DNA from: Prorocentrum cordatum
Taxonomy: Eukaryota > Sar > Dinophyceae > Prorocentrales > Prorocentraceae
Assembly: GCA_963575745.1 (NCBI GenBank)
Contig: CAUYUJ010006502.1
Location: 197,001-261,000, forward strand
Reading direction: 5' to 3'
DNA length: 64,000 nucleotides
In this document: one piece after another, positions 10,715 through 21,459 of the stretch
Layout of the letters: each line of letters starts with the position of its first letter
How positions within the stretch are numbered: the stretch's first letter is position 1
Position numbers and translations under genes: made by a program
Notes under the pieces: generated by a model
The model's input: the letters and a program-made list of their open reading frames with translations, nothing else
What the model was told of the DNA's origin: nothing
Databases searched by the model: none

Positions 10715-12215
10715 TGCGCCATGGCCCGCATAGACGCCGCGTTCGAGGACCACCCCCTGCGCACCCCCTTGTGGTGTCGAGAATATGCCGCGCGTGCCAT
10801 GCCCTGCGCCATGGCCCGCATAAGCGCCCCGCTCGGGGACCATTCCCTGCGCACCCCCTAAGAGTGTCGAGAATATGCCGTGCCTGCCACGCCCTGCGCC
10901 ATGGCCCACATGGACGCCGCGTTCGGAGACCACCCCATGCGCACCCCCCTTACGAGGTCGAGAAAGTGCCACACCTGCCACGCCCTGCGCCATGGCCCGA
11001 ATTGCATAGACGCCGCGCTCGGAGACCACCCCCTGCGCACCCCCTACGGGGTGAGGAAAGTGCCACGCCTGCCACGCCCTGCGCCATGGCCCGCATAGGC
11101 GCCGCGCTCGGATACCCCCCCCTGCGCACCCCCTACCAGGTCGAGAAAGTGCCACACCTGCCACGCCCTGCGCCATGTCCCGCATGGACGCCGCGCTCGA
11201 AGACCATCCCCTGCGCACCCCCTACGAGATCGAGTAAGTGCCACACACGCCTGCGCCATGGCCCGCATAGACGCCGCGCTCGGAGACCACCCCGCACCCC
11301 CCCCCCGAGGTCGAGAAAGTGCCACACCTGCCACGCCCTGCGCCATGGCCCGCATAGACGCCGCGCTCGGAGACCACCCCCTGCGCACCCCCTACGAGGT
11401 CGAGAAAGTGCCACACCTGCCACGCCCTGCGCCATGGCCCGCATAGACGCCGCGCTCGGAGACCACCCCCTGCGCACCCCCTACGGGGTGAGAAAGTGCC
11501 ACACCTGCCACGCCCTGCGCCATGGCCCGCATAGACGCCGCGCTCGGAGACCACCCCCTGCGCACCCCCTACGAGGTCGAGAAAGTGCCACACCTGCCAC
11601 GCCCTGCGCCATGGCCCGCATAGACGCCGCGCTCGGAGACCACCCCCTGCGCACCCCCTACGAGGTCGAGAAAGTGCCACACCTGCCACGCCCTGCGCCA
11701 TGGCCCGCATAGACGCCGCGCTCGGAGACCACCCCCAGCGCACCCCCTACGAGGTCGAGAAAGTGCCACACCTGCCACGCCCTGCGCCATGGCCCGCATA
11801 GACGCCGCGCTCGGAGACCACCCCCTGCGCACCCCCTACGAGCTCGAGAGAGTGCCACACCTGCAACGCCCTGCGCCATCGCCCGCATAGACGCCGCGCT
11901 CGGAGACCCCCCCTCTGCGCACCCCCTACGAGATCGAGAGAGTGCCACACCTGCCACGCCCTGCGCCATGGCCCGCATAGGCGCCGCGCTCGGAGACCAC
12001 CCCCAGCGCACCCCCTTACGAGGTCGAGAAAGTACCACACCTGCCACGCCCTGCGCCATGGCCCGCATAGACGCCGCGCTCGGAGACCATCCCCTGCGCA
12101 CCCCCAACGGGGTGAGGGAAGTGCCACACCTGCCACACCCTGCGCCATGGCCCGCGTAGACGCCGCGCTCGGAGACCACCGAGATCGAGAAAGTGCCGCA
12201 CCTGCTGCGCCCTGC
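10715..12215. repeat. 89-bp satellite, about 17 units
   Basis: The unit begins GCCATGGCCCGCATAGACGC, continues with GGAGACCACCCCCTGCGCAC and ends GTGCCACACCTGCCACGCC. Central copies (11.3-11.85 kb) are almost identical; those at both ends are more diverged, the usual pattern for arrays renewed by unequal exchange. The unit is 89 bp, so the reading frame shifts each copy, yet most frames on both strands lack stops. Long ORFs here are therefore composition effects and are not annotated as genes. Confidence 0.92.
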
Positions 12216-12224
12216 GCCATGCTG

Positions 12225-12800
12225 TTATGTGCATCTGCGTGCTGTGCTGAGCTTTGCTAGGCTGTGCTGTGTTGTGCTGTGCTGCGCTGTGTTATGATGT
12301 GCTGCTTGAGAAAGAGAAGGGGCAGGGAGGGGGGCGAGGTGAGAGCCGCGGGTGCGACGCGTGTGGGTGCGGAGAGGAGAAGAGGGAAGAGGGGGAGAGG
12401 GAGGTGAATGAGTGAGTGAGTGAGCGTCGCGGGTGGGACGCGGCAGGGAACAAAACCAGAACCCCACGAAACATGTGGGGAACCAAAAAGAAATGGGACA
12501 CGCGGGCGCGGCGCGGATTGGAAGAAAACAGGAACCCCACTAAGCATGCGGGGGGAAACAAAGTGCGGTTCAGTCGTGGCTCAGTTTTGATGTCGGCCGC
12601 AATGTCGTTGCGGTTTCCGTCGCGGTTCCGCTGCCTTCCTGTTTTGGTGTCGTGTGCTTGTTGGCATTAACTTGTGGTTCCCTCCCGGTTCCCTTTCAGA
12701 TTCTCCTCCTGTGTTCTTGTTTTGGATTCTCCCTTGTGCCTTTTTAATTATCCTCCAGGATCCTCCTGCTGGGCCCACTCCTTGTTTTTGATTATTTCAA
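12225..12800. other. TGCTG repeats and non-genic sequence
   Basis: (TGTGC/TGCTG)n at 12240-12310, purine-rich sequence to about 12420, then unremarkable DNA without coding signal. Confidence 0.55.
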
Positions 12801-13260
12801 GGCTCCTCCTTCTGGTTTCCCATATCGGGTTTCCTCCTGGGCCACTTTTTGAGCCCCCCTCCTGGGCCCCATCCTGGGCCCCCTCCTGAGCCCCCTCCCG
12901 GGTACCCCTCCTGGGTCCCTTTGCTGGGTTCCATTGCCGGCCCCCTTTGCTCGGTTCCTTTGTCGGGTTTCTTCGTTTGGTTTCTTTGTTGTTTTCCTTG
13001 TTGGGTTTCCTCCTGCGGCCCTTGCTGGGCCCCTTGTTGGGCCCCCTCCTGGGCCCTCTCCTGGGCCCCTCCTGGGTTCTCTCATGGGCCCCATCCTGGC
13101 CCCCTCCCCGGCCCCCGGGCCCCCCACCTGGACCCCCATGCGCCCCCTCCTGGACCCCCCCCATGGACCCCCTGGGCCCCCTCCTGGGCCCGTCCTGGAC
13201 CCCCTCCAGGGCCTCTTCCTGGGCCCTCGTCGCGGGCCCCCTTCGCGGCTCACTGTTTCG
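12800..13260. repeat. GGGCCCCCTCCT degenerate minisatellite
   Basis: Irregular 15-20-bp repeats of CCTCCTGGGCCCC type. Both strands stay open and give Pro/Gly-rich translations that are not treated as proteins. From 13,260 to about 13,560 there is no clear gene. Confidence 0.75.
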
Positions 13261-13799
13261 CAGGACGCAACGACCAAGGGAGAGAAACAAACCGCAAGCT
13301 TGTTTTGGGGGGTTTGGTTCCTTGTTTTCGTGTCGGGGGCGCGTCTGCCCTGTCTGCGGGGCCCGAGCTGTCGGGCGCCATTTTTTCGGCGAGCTGAAGA
13401 ATGCGCTGGCTCGGCAAAGGCGCCGCAGGGAACAACGACGACAAGCGCAACCAAGTCCAACCAAGCCCAACTCTTCAGTGGACCCCAGTCCTATCCGAAA
13501 CTGAGGCGAGCGAAAGTCAAGACGCGCGCACGCTGCGCAACCTACATCTAGAGTTTGGCCGTCTTCTCCAGCGCCCGCAGGAGGCGAGCGCTGGAATCTT
13601 GTCGCCCCCGCAACTCAGCGGCGCGCGTTTGATCGACCTCTTTCGCTGGGGACACAACGAGCAGGAAGGGGCAATGAAATGGGCCAGGTGGAGGGGGGGC
13701 AGGGGATATCGGTGGGCCCTTCGTTCCTTCCTTTTTGACATCCTCCTTTTCCTCCCCCCCCCTCCTCTTTCTCCGCCCCCTCCCCCCCCTCCTTCTCCT

Positions 13800-14790
13800 C
13801 CTCCAGCCGTTTTTTGGCCCCCGTCGGCAGCCCTTTGCCCAGCGCCGCCAGCGCGGCGCTGCGCCCGGCGGCAAATTCGGCCGCCTTCAACGGTTTCTGG
13901 CTCTTCTTCAGCAGGAACGTTTTGTTTCAAGCCGGCGGACTTCTTGTCTTCCTCCTCTGTTTCGTGCGGCGTGGGCGGGGTGAAGCGCGCTTCCCCTGCG
14001 GACTTGGAACGCGCGACTGCCTTGCCAGTCCTGGTCGCGCGCTGCCCCCGCTCGCCCGCGCGAGTCCGCTGGCGGATCTTCTCGTCGAAGGCCCTTTCCG
14101 CGCGCGTCTCCTGCGGCTGGCCTACTGTTAACTGCATCTCGGGCCCGTCTTTCTCCGCCTCCTTGTTTTCCTCCTTCGCCTCCTCCGTCTCCTCGTTCGT
14201 CTTGCCATTCTGCCTCGTCTCCTCCCTGCTCTTTCCCCCCCCTTCCCTCCAGGTGCGCGCGCCAGCAGTCGTCGCCTCGCTGTCAGAATCCCTGCGCGAA
14301 TTTGCGGCAGAGCTCGCGGGGCTTCTTCTGGGGCTGGTGGATAAATGGGCAGTCTTTCCCTTTGGTGCACAACGCGTTGTTGTAGGACCAGCACGCAAGG
14401 CGCCAAGCGGAACTCTGCGCTGCAAACTTTGTGGCCTCCATCCGCTCCTTCCGGGGGAGGTGGTTGCATTCCTTCTCCGCCTCCTTATTATCCTCCTTCT
14501 TGTCCTTTTCTTCTTCTCTTTCGTGTCCTCCTTCTCGTATCCCGTCTTGTCATCGATTTCCTGCGACCCCCCGTATGTTCCTTCTTGTCTGCTTGGGTGT
14601 CTCAGTCCCCGTCGTGTGCCAGCTTCGCCTTTTTGTACAGCTCTTCGTCTTCTGGGTTGAAGAACCACGCAATTTGAGCTTGAAATCCGCCCTTCCGCTA
14701 TAGCCTCCGCCCAGTGGCGGCTTTGGCGGGCCATCTCTTTCTGCGAAGGGGGATTTGGTGTCCTTTTGGTCGTCGACATCGCAAGTGCGT
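13800..14790 (-). pseudogene. Broken CCCH zinc-finger gene
   Basis: The minus strand encodes a basic start (PPSQKEMARQSRHWAEAIAE), a segment in a second frame (WFFNPEDEELYKKAKLAHDG), then in a third frame a Lys/Glu stretch followed by two CCCH fingers at about 14,250-14,390. Finger 1 is C-x7-C-x5-C-x3-H (CWSYNNALC..DCPFIH). Finger 2 has the same spacing, but the second Cys position is a TGA codon (CRKFAQGF-stop-QRGDDCWRAH). After the fingers the frame shifts at a G-run near 14,240 into an acidic/basic tail (TNEETEEAKEENKEAEK). CCCH pairs of this kind bind RNA in known proteins. At least two frameshifts plus the stop indicate a pseudogene; it could be a former retroelement ORF1. Confidence 0.6.
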
Positions 14791-14819
14791 TTAGGAGATC
14801 AACTAAGCTGCAGCCCGAA

Positions 14820-15960
14820 ACCTGCCTCCAGAGAGAGAGAGAGAGAGGGATATTGAACAAGAGAGAGGGAGGGGGAGAGAGAGAGAGAGGGAAGGAAAGA
14901 GGGAAGGAGGGCGGGAGAGCGAAGGGACATATTTGACCAAGAGAGAATGACGGAGGCAACTAACGAGGGATAGTGAGAGAGAGAGAGGGAGGGGAAGGTG
15001 AATAAGGAAGAAGGTGAAAGAAGGGACGGGCACACAACAAACAACACATACAACATACATAGTTGATCCATGTGTGGCGGATTCGCAGATTGATTCCGCC
15101 AAGAGAGTGAGGCGGATGATGCATATGTTCGAGTGCCGCTAGCAGGAAACAAAGCTGAAGCAGGAAAAGCGGATCGCAGCACAAGGCAATATGATGCAAA
15201 GGGGCCGTCAGGCGAAACAAAAAGCAAAACCGATAAAGCAAGCGAAACCAACACTATAGGTAGAAGTAACCCCTCCACATCTGTGTGAACCTCTAGCGTT
15301 CCTTCTCTCGTTCAATGCTTCTCTATATCGCATGTGTTGGGCATCTGAAATTCTGCATGTGTGCAGATATATACATTTACAAACATGCAATGCTGACATA
15401 CTGTTGCATGTCGTCATCTCACTATCTCAATCGTTGTTGTTGCTCTCTCTCTCTCACTCTCGAAACATACTCATGATTCGCAAGCGCTTGATTGTACATC
15501 AACATTTTATATTTACACGTATGATACATGTCAGTGTGTCGTCCGGCGTTGCATGATGTCCTGAATGACAGCATGTGTATGAGTTGAACCACTATCAGTC
15601 GATACCGCGTTTTATCTCCTAATATCTCTCTCTCTCCCTCTTTCTCTATTCTAACTATCTCCCCTCTCCACATATGTATCCCTCTCCCTCTCCCTACCAT
15701 TGTTTTGTTGGTGCCTGTCTCTCTCCCATTCCCTTCAGAAATCTACGCGCGTATTCGTATGGCGCAAATATTGTGTGATCCGCGCTCCTCTCTCAACCTC
15801 TCTCTCTCTCTCTGTCTCCCTCTTTCACTCCCCCCTCTCTCTGCCTCGTTTTGTTATGTCTCTCTCTCGCCCTTTCTCTATGTCTTTCGCTATGTGTTGT
15901 TATCTCCCTCTCTCTCTCTCTCTCTCTCTCTCCCTCCCCCCTTCCATACATAATCCCACC
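14820..15960. repeat. GA and CT microsatellite belt
   Basis: (GA)n at 14,825-15,000, then a lower-GC gap, then (CT)n clusters at 15,430-15,470, 15,620-15,700 and 15,785-15,945. No gene is visible, and 15,960-16,200 shows none either. Confidence 0.8.
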
Positions 15961-16199
15961 AGCCCTCTGGGCGTCGGTGGTTTAGGGCGTTTCCTCTTCC
16001 ACCCCTCCCTCTTCCCCTTCGGGGAGGGGTTTACCCCTCCCCCTACCCCCTCCCCACTGACCTGGACAAGGGGGGCGGGGAGCGGTCAGAGCGTCCAAAA
16101 CGGCCTCGGCGAGGAAGCCAAAATCAGTGATGTTACTATGGTTTGGGCCCCATTTTGGCCTTCTGAAAGGGGGCACCGCTAATTAAAGTTCCCCTCTTC

Positions 16200-16570
16200 T
16201 TTGATCGATTTCCTCCACTATGGCCGCAAGAGGCCCCCAGGATGCCCCAAGAGGCCGCCGGATGGCCCCAAGATGGCCCCAAGAGGCCCCCCAAGAGGCC
16301 CCCAGGAGGCCCCCAAGATACCCCCAAGAGGCCCCAAGAGACCCCCCAGAGGCACCCAAGGTGCTCCCAGAAGCCTCGGCGATAATGTCAAACCATTGTT
16401 CGCACTAAGGTTTTAGCCACATGTTGGCCTCTTGGGGGGGGCACTGATTAAGATGACTCCAAGATGGCCCCAAGAGGCTCCAAGAGGCCCCCAGGAGGCC
16501 CCAAAGAGGATCCCGAACGGCCCACAGAGGCCCCCCCGAGGCACCCAAGACGCCGAAAAGCCCCTCAGGA
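16200..16570. repeat. CCAAGAGGCCCC degenerate repeat block
   Basis: Dense copies of AAGAGGCCCC, AAGATGGCCCC and CCCAGGAGG. Two sub-blocks (16,210-16,350 and 16,450-16,560) flank a short unique spacer with CACTAAGGTTTTAGCC. Related to the blocks at 5.1 and 31 kb. Confidence 0.7.
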
Positions 16571-16744
16571 CGACCCTCTACTCGCCTGGGCGTCGTTTCT
16601 GGACGGGCTGGTGGGGATCTTCTTCTTTTTACCTAACAGCGAAGACTGATAGGTTTCTAGTTGACTCAAAAGAGCTCACAGATCACTCCACAGGGGGGTC
16701 CGGGCAGGTGTTGGGGCGTTTCCGGGCGGCATGAGCCGGGCTCG

Positions 16745-17170
16745 TTTTTCACCAACAGTCACACACTTCGTGCTCTTCGCCTTCCCAGAACTCCATTCCC
16801 AGGCCACATTCTGGGGGGCCGGATGCAACAGTCACACACAAAGTGCTCTTCGACATCCCAGAACGCCATCCCGGGCCACATTCTGGGGGGCCGGATGCAA
16901 CAGTCACACACTTCGTGCTCTTCGAGTTCCCAGAACGCCATTCCCGGGCCACATTTTGGATGCCCGGAGCCAACTGTAGGCCACTTCGTGCTCTTCGATT
17001 CCCAGAACTCCATTCCCGGGCCACATTTTGAATGCCCGGAGCCAACTGTAGGCCACTTCGTGCTCTTCGAGTTCCCAGAACTCCATTCCCGGGCCACATT
17101 TTGAATGCCCGGAGCCAACTGTAGGCCACTTCGTGCTCTTCGAGTTCCCAAAACTCCCATTCCTGGGCTA
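16745..17170. repeat. ~73-bp tandem array, copy A
   Basis: Six units of 70-73 bp with shared cores CACTTCGTGCTCTTCGAG, CCCAGAACTCCATTCCCG and GGCCACATTTTGAATGCC. The first units carry a GGGGGGCCGGATGCAACAGT variant. It lies directly upstream of the GGA tract and the ORF. Confidence 0.9.
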
Positions 17171-17284
17171 CCAGGAGGAGGAGGGGAGGGGGAGGACTAC
17201 CAGGAGGAGGAGGAGGAGGAGGAGGAGGAGGAGGAGGAGGAGGAGGAGGAGGACGAGGAGGAGGAGGAGGAGGAGGAGGAGGAC
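17167..17284. repeat. (GGA)n microsatellite, copy A
   Basis: Nearly pure GGA with one GAC-containing break. Its length differs slightly from copy B, giving one of the few differences between the units. Confidence 0.95.
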
Positions 17285-17433
17285 ATTGCCGGGCAACATT
17301 TTGAATAGCCAGACGCTTCATATTCCTTCCGCCACAGCTGTGTTTGGTTCAGGACTTGCTAGTGACACTGCAGTCCTCTGCATTCAATTGGCCACTACAT
17401 TCATTCACTGCAGTCCACTGAGTTTTGATTGCA

Positions 17434-19620
17434 ATGGCGTTCCCCTGGCCGTACCCCCATGTCCAACGTTCATCCGCAGCCTCTGCTCCGCGAGGCTCGT
17501 CCGAAGTGTCGCCGCCTCGCGGTGCTTCTCAGCCTGCGCCGCCTCGCGGTGCTTCTCAGCCTGCGGAGGAAGGTGGACAGACGCCTGGTTCTGGCGCTGT
17601 GCAGCCTGCGTCTTTCACGGTCGCCTCGTTCAATTTCGGGTTCGAGCAGGGCATGATGACTGGTAAGCAGGCGGCCACTCACTGCGCTAACTTCGGAAGG
17701 TTGTGCGCCAAGATAGTGGAGACCGCTGATGCTGATATGGTCTGTGGCTGCGAGGTCGGCGCGTTCCGTGAAGGCTTTCGCCGAGCAGGGATCAACGTGA
17801 CAGACATCCTCAGTAAGCCTTTCGGTGATGGCATTCGCTTCTTGGAGGTCGACAACTACTTGACTCTCTGGGGGTTCCGCGGTGCTTCTCAGCCTGCGGA
17901 ACTGACTCTGTGCGAAGACAGCAAAGTTTACAGGCCTCCTAGCGGCCGAGATATTGATGCTGTTATTTCACATTTTGAGGTGAACAAACCAGGCCATGAC
18001 AAGTTCCACGTGGTGATCGCCAACATGCACATCGTGTGCGGCAAGAAACCGCCGAGCATCCAGACTCGAAAGCGGACAGTTCGCCATCTCCGCTTGCACC
18101 TGGACGGCCTGGCCAAGATTCTTGAGAATCTAAACGAGGCAGTCGTTGTGCTTGTAGTCGGCGACGACAACCTCACTTTCCAGGAGGCGCGGGAGGCTTA
18201 CCAGCGCGAGCAGAACGACGAGAAGGTATGGGAGGTCCATGCCACTCCGGCCGACCTCAAAGGCGACCACGTCGCGGTCTGCGGAGCAGTCGCCCGTTTC
18301 TGCTCCATTGCCGTTGGCGCGTCTTTTACGGATCGTGGCATGCGCAACGACGCACACGATGCGGTGGCGGTTGTGCTCACTCTCCCTGGTGCTATTCAGC
18401 CTGGGGAGAGCAAGAGGCGGAAAATTGTCGTCGAAAACGTCTCCGACGCCGACGTCAGCGTACAGGCGGACCGCGAGTCTTCTGTGCATTGGGATCGGTC
18501 GCCGAGTTCTGCTCCTCCGCTTTCACCGACTTCACCGGGTGATCCCGACTACGTCGAGGATGTCGTTCAGAATCGCGCGGACGACTTGCACAGGGAGCTG
18601 AGGAAGCTTTGGGACGACAGGTACGACGAGGAGTACGATCCGAAAGTCCTCCATCATCTCAGTCTCTTGCTTTTCAAAAAGAGGAAGTCCACGGAGCCAG
18701 CGGACACTGATCCAGCTGGCGCTCCTCAGCCTGGCTCGGAATATGACACGGCCTTTGCGTCTCAGGAGGAGACTGGCCGAGCCATTCTCTCTGTCCTTAA
18801 GCTTCGACATGACTTTCTGCGGAGCAAGAACATCGACGACATGCGCTACGTTCTCACGGAGCCTGAGCGCCAGGAATTGGTCAGAGTAGCTCGCGACCAG
18901 TACGAGCAGTCGCGGCAGCAGCGTGCGCTTCAGGAACGGGATATCGAAAAGGGAAAAGCGAAAGGCAAGTCTGCGCCACAAGGGGGCCATGCGGTTCCGC
19001 AGGGTCCGAACAAAGGGCCAGGCGGTAAGAAAGGTTCTCACGGTGCTTCTCAGCCTGCGGGAAAAGGTGGCCAGGCCAAGGGTGCAGGTCTGGGTAGCGT
19101 CGCCAAGTTTGTGAAAGACCAGAAGCGTAAGCGGTGGCATCGCCATTTGCAACGTGTGGCCGGTACCAAACAGATCTGGGAGGTGCTGGCCTTCTCAGGG
19201 CGCTTCGACGTTGATTGGTTAACGCAAGCGTTGCAAGCTGATCACAGTGAGGGCCGTGATGCAGCAGTTCCCGAGGAAGCTCTGCGGCAACAGCGGCGCC
19301 GGCTGCACCACCAGAAGGCCGAGGCCATCGCGCGCTACAACGAGGGGGAGCGGCTTTCCCTATATCTGTCTGCCCAGGCTGGCCAGGCAAAGCCGAACTT
19401 CACGCGCAGGCAGCAGGACGTGTTGCAGATGTTTGAGAGCGGAGCGCTGCTTCAAATCCGCAACCAAGCGATTCTGGCGTGCGGGCACGGCCGTCTGTTC
19501 AGGGGCGATGGCGACTACCTGGACATCGGCGGCAGCACGGGCGGTGGCTCCAGGCGCATCATCGATTCTTGGCAGCCGCCGGACTGGCGTGACTTCCTCC
19601 AAGACGATCAGGACATCTGA
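17434..19620 (+). CDS. EEP-fold nuclease-like protein with GASQPA repeats, copy A
   Basis: ATG at 17434 (MAFPWPYP) opens 728 codons ending at TGA 19618. Residue numbers below count from the in-frame TTG three codons earlier. The 65-320 region carries the ordered signatures of the endonuclease/exonuclease/phosphatase fold: ASFNFG (Asn70), CEVG (Glu110), ANMHIV (His202), VVGDDN (Asp247, Asn249) and NDAHDAVAV (His311). The family cleaves phosphodiesters or phosphomonoesters with a divalent metal; the substrate here is unknown. Seven copies of the hexapeptide G-A-x-Q-P-A/G lie at about 33, 42, 57, 153, 322, 432 and 540. Residues 500-590 are K/R/G/Q-rich and could bind nucleic acid; the end is acidic (DDQDI). 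No RT follows, unlike in LINEs. The translation is identical to copy B, with only synonymous changes seen. Confidence 0.8.
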   Translation: MAFPWPYPHVQRSSAASAPRGSSEVSPPRGASQPAPPRGASQPAEEGGQTPGSGAVQPASFTVASFNFGFEQGMMTGKQAATHCANFGRLCAKIVETADADMVCGCEVGAFREGFRRAGINVTDILSKPFGDGIRFLEVDNYLTLWGFRGASQPAELTLCEDSKVYRPPSGRDIDAVISHFEVNKPGHDKFHVVIANMHIVCGKKPPSIQTRKRTVRHLRLHLDGLAKILENLNEAVVVLVVGDDNLTFQEAREAYQREQNDEKVWEVHATPADLKGDHVAVCGAVARFCSIAVGASFTDRGMRNDAHDAVAVVLTLPGAIQPGESKRRKIVVENVSDADVSVQADRESSVHWDRSPSSAPPLSPTSPGDPDYVEDVVQNRADDLHRELRKLWDDRYDEEYDPKVLHHLSLLLFKKRKSTEPADTDPAGAPQPGSEYDTAFASQEETGRAILSVLKLRHDFLRSKNIDDMRYVLTEPERQELVRVARDQYEQSRQQRALQERDIEKGKAKGKSAPQGGHAVPQGPNKGPGGKKGSHGASQPAGKGGQAKGAGLGSVAKFVKDQKRKRWHRHLQRVAGTKQIWEVLAFSGRFDVDWLTQALQADHSEGRDAAVPEEALRQQRRRLHHQKAEAIARYNEGERLSLYLSAQAGQAKPNFTRRQQDVLQMFESGALLQIRNQAILACGHGRLFRGDGDYLDIGGSTGGGSRRIIDSWQPPDWRDFLQDDQDI

Positions 19621-19635
19621 GTTTTGCAAGTCTCT

Positions 19636-19900
19636 CTGCCCGCGGTGCTTCTCAGCCTGCGGTCTGCCGCTCTCCAGCTGCGGTCTCGAGCAGTAGTGTT
19701 CGAAAGCATGCGAGTTCCTGCGGTGCTTCTCAGCCTGCAGGTTTCGCAGCCTGCGCTCTGCAGTACAAGTGCTTTTCAGCATGCGACATCCTGCGGTGCT
19801 TCTCAGCCTGCAGGGTTCGCAACGTGCGGTTTGCAATGCATTCCTTTTCAGTATGCGAGTTCCTGCGGTGTTTCTCAGGCTGCAGGGCTCCGAGGCTCTT
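19636..19900. repeat. ~75-bp periodic tail with GGTGCTTCTCAGCCTGC motif, copy A
   Basis: After the stop codon, the motif that encodes GASQPA inside the ORF recurs at about 19641, 19717, 19793 and 19867 (spacing 74-76 bp), with degenerate half-copies (TGCTTTTCAGCATGCG) between them. Several copies are framed by CCTGCGG and CCTGCAGG, so each can form a small stem with a loop of about 9 nt. Confidence 0.85.
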
Positions 19901-20174
19901 CGCTTCGATGCCATTGTTTTCAGACACCGTAGCTCCGTTCCGTAAACGTCTTCCAAGAGCCGCTCGCAACCTTTTGCAGCTGGCTGTCTGCACGCTTCGC
20001 CGGCTTTTGCTGCGCGGACACTTTTCACACACACGTCAGCGCCGTTTGTAGGCGTCAGAAAAACATGTAGACATTCACGAAGGGCTCAGTCTGTATATCG
20101 TCACATCATTACATACGCAGTCGTCGAACACATCGGTGTACATTCAGCGCTTTGTCCTTCTAGCTGGGTTGCTT

Positions 20175-20500
20175 CGTGCTGAGGCTGAGGCTGATGCAGG
20201 CTGAGGCTGAGGCAGGCTGAGGCTGAGGCCGAGGCTGACGGCAGACTGAGGCTGAGGCTGAAGCAGGCTGAGGCTGAGGCTGAGGCTGAGGCTGAGCTGA
20301 GGCAGGCTGATGCTGAGGCAGGCTGAGGCTGAGGCTGAGGCTGATGCAGGCTGAGGTTGAGGCAGTCTGAGGCTGAGGCCGAAGCTGAAGGCAGACTGAT
20401 GCTGAGGCTGAAGCAGGCTGAGGCTGAGGCTGAGGCAGGCTGAGGCTGAGGCAGGCGGAGGCTGAGGCTGAGGCAGGCTGAGGCTGAGGCTGTGACTGCG
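20175..20500. repeat. GCTGAG/GCAGGCTGAG minisatellite, copy A
   Basis: About 325 bp of GCTGAG hexamers broken by GCAGGCTGAG, GATGCAGG and GGCAGACTGA variants. Copy B has a similar array with an internal length difference. Confidence 0.9.
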
Positions 20501-20764
20501 ACTGCCGTTGCCACTGCGACTGTCATCGCGAATGCGACTACGACTGCGAGAACAGCAGAATTCTACAACTGGATTCTCATCTGAATCTTAAGGGGAATGC
20601 TTCCAGATATGCTCCTACACATCGCTGTTAGGTTGCTTTGCCGGGATAATTACCTAACAGCGAAGACTGATAGGTTTCTAGTGGTCTCAAAAGAGCTCAC
20701 AGATCACTCCACAGGGGGGTCCGGGCAGGTGTTGGGGCGTTTCCGGGCGGCATGAGCCGGGCTC

Positions 20765-21190
20765 GTTTTTCACCAACAGTCACACACTTCGTGCTCTTCG
20801 CCTTCCCAGAACTCCATTCCCAGGCCACATTCTGGGGGGCCGGATGCAACAGTCACACACAAAGTGCTCTTCGACATCCCAGAACGCCATTCCCGGGCCA
20901 CATTCTGGGGGGCCGGATGCAACAGTCACACACTTCGTGCTCTTCGAGTTCCCAGAACGCCATTCCCGGGCCACATTTTGGATGCCCGGAGCCAACTGTA
21001 GGCCACTTCGTGCTCTTCGATTTCCCAGAACTCCATTCCCGGGCCACATTTTGAATGCCCGGAGCCAACTGTAGGCCACTTCGTGCTCTTCGAGTTCCCA
21101 GAACTCCATTCCCGGGCCACATTTTGAATGCCCGGAGCCAACTGTAGGCCACTTCGTGCTCTTCGAGTTCCCAAAACTCCCATTCCTGGG
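20765..21190. repeat. ~73-bp tandem array, copy B
   Basis: Counterpart of the 16.75-17.17 kb array with the same unit order; single-base indels distinguish it (for example GCCATTCCC against GCCATCCC). Confidence 0.9.
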
Positions 21191-21306
21191 CTACCAGGAG
21201 GAGGAGGGGAGGGGGAGGACTACCAGGAGGAGGAGGAGGAGGAGGAGGAGGAGGAGGAGGAGGAGGAGGAGGAGGAGGAGGAGGAGGAGGAGGAGGAGGA
21301 GGAGGA
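21187..21306. repeat. (GGA)n microsatellite, copy B
   Basis: Uninterrupted GGA tract, slightly longer than in copy A and lacking its GAC break. Confidence 0.95.
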
Positions 21307-21459
21307 CATTGCCGGGCAACATTTTGAATAGCCAGACGCTTCATATTCCTTCCGCCACAGCTGTGTTTGGTTCAGGACTTGCTAGTGACACTGCAGTCCT
21401 CTGCATTCAATTGGCACACTACATTCACTTTCACTGCAGTCCACTGAGTTTTGATTGCA

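Larger units (their letters stand above)
16631..20633 (+). mobile_element. 4.0-kb inverted-repeat-bounded unit, copy A
   Basis: Begins with ACCTAACAGCGA (16631-16642) and ends with its exact reverse complement (20622-20633). Inside, in order: a ~73-bp array, a (GGA)n tract, the 728-codon EEP-like ORF, a ~75-bp periodic tail and a GCTGAG minisatellite. An 18-bp spacer separates it from copy B, and the same 18 bp follows copy B, so the duplicated block is element plus spacer. I see no RT, no recognised transposase and no clear target-site duplication. Calling it mobile is therefore an inference; a tandem gene array, common in dinoflagellates, is the alternative. Confidence 0.5.

Noticed and set aside
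10690-11712. 340-codon plus-strand ORF with repeated H-G-P-H-R-R-R-A-R units
   Set aside because: It lies wholly inside the 89-bp satellite, where other frames on both strands are also open; the peptide is a product of composition.
10715-12215. CRISPR-like repeat-spacer pattern
   Set aside because: The whole 89-bp unit is conserved with no variable spacers, and the context is eukaryotic.
13401-14660. 419-codon plus-strand ORF opposite the CCCH gene
   Set aside because: Low-complexity Pro/Ser/Leu translation; the minus strand carries recognisable zinc-finger spacing, so this is its shadow.
16140-16165. CCATTTTGGC match to the spliced-leader core on the plus strand
   Set aside because: Only the 10-nt core agrees, and the surroundings belong to the CCAAGATGGCCCC repeat family, which generates such cores by itself.
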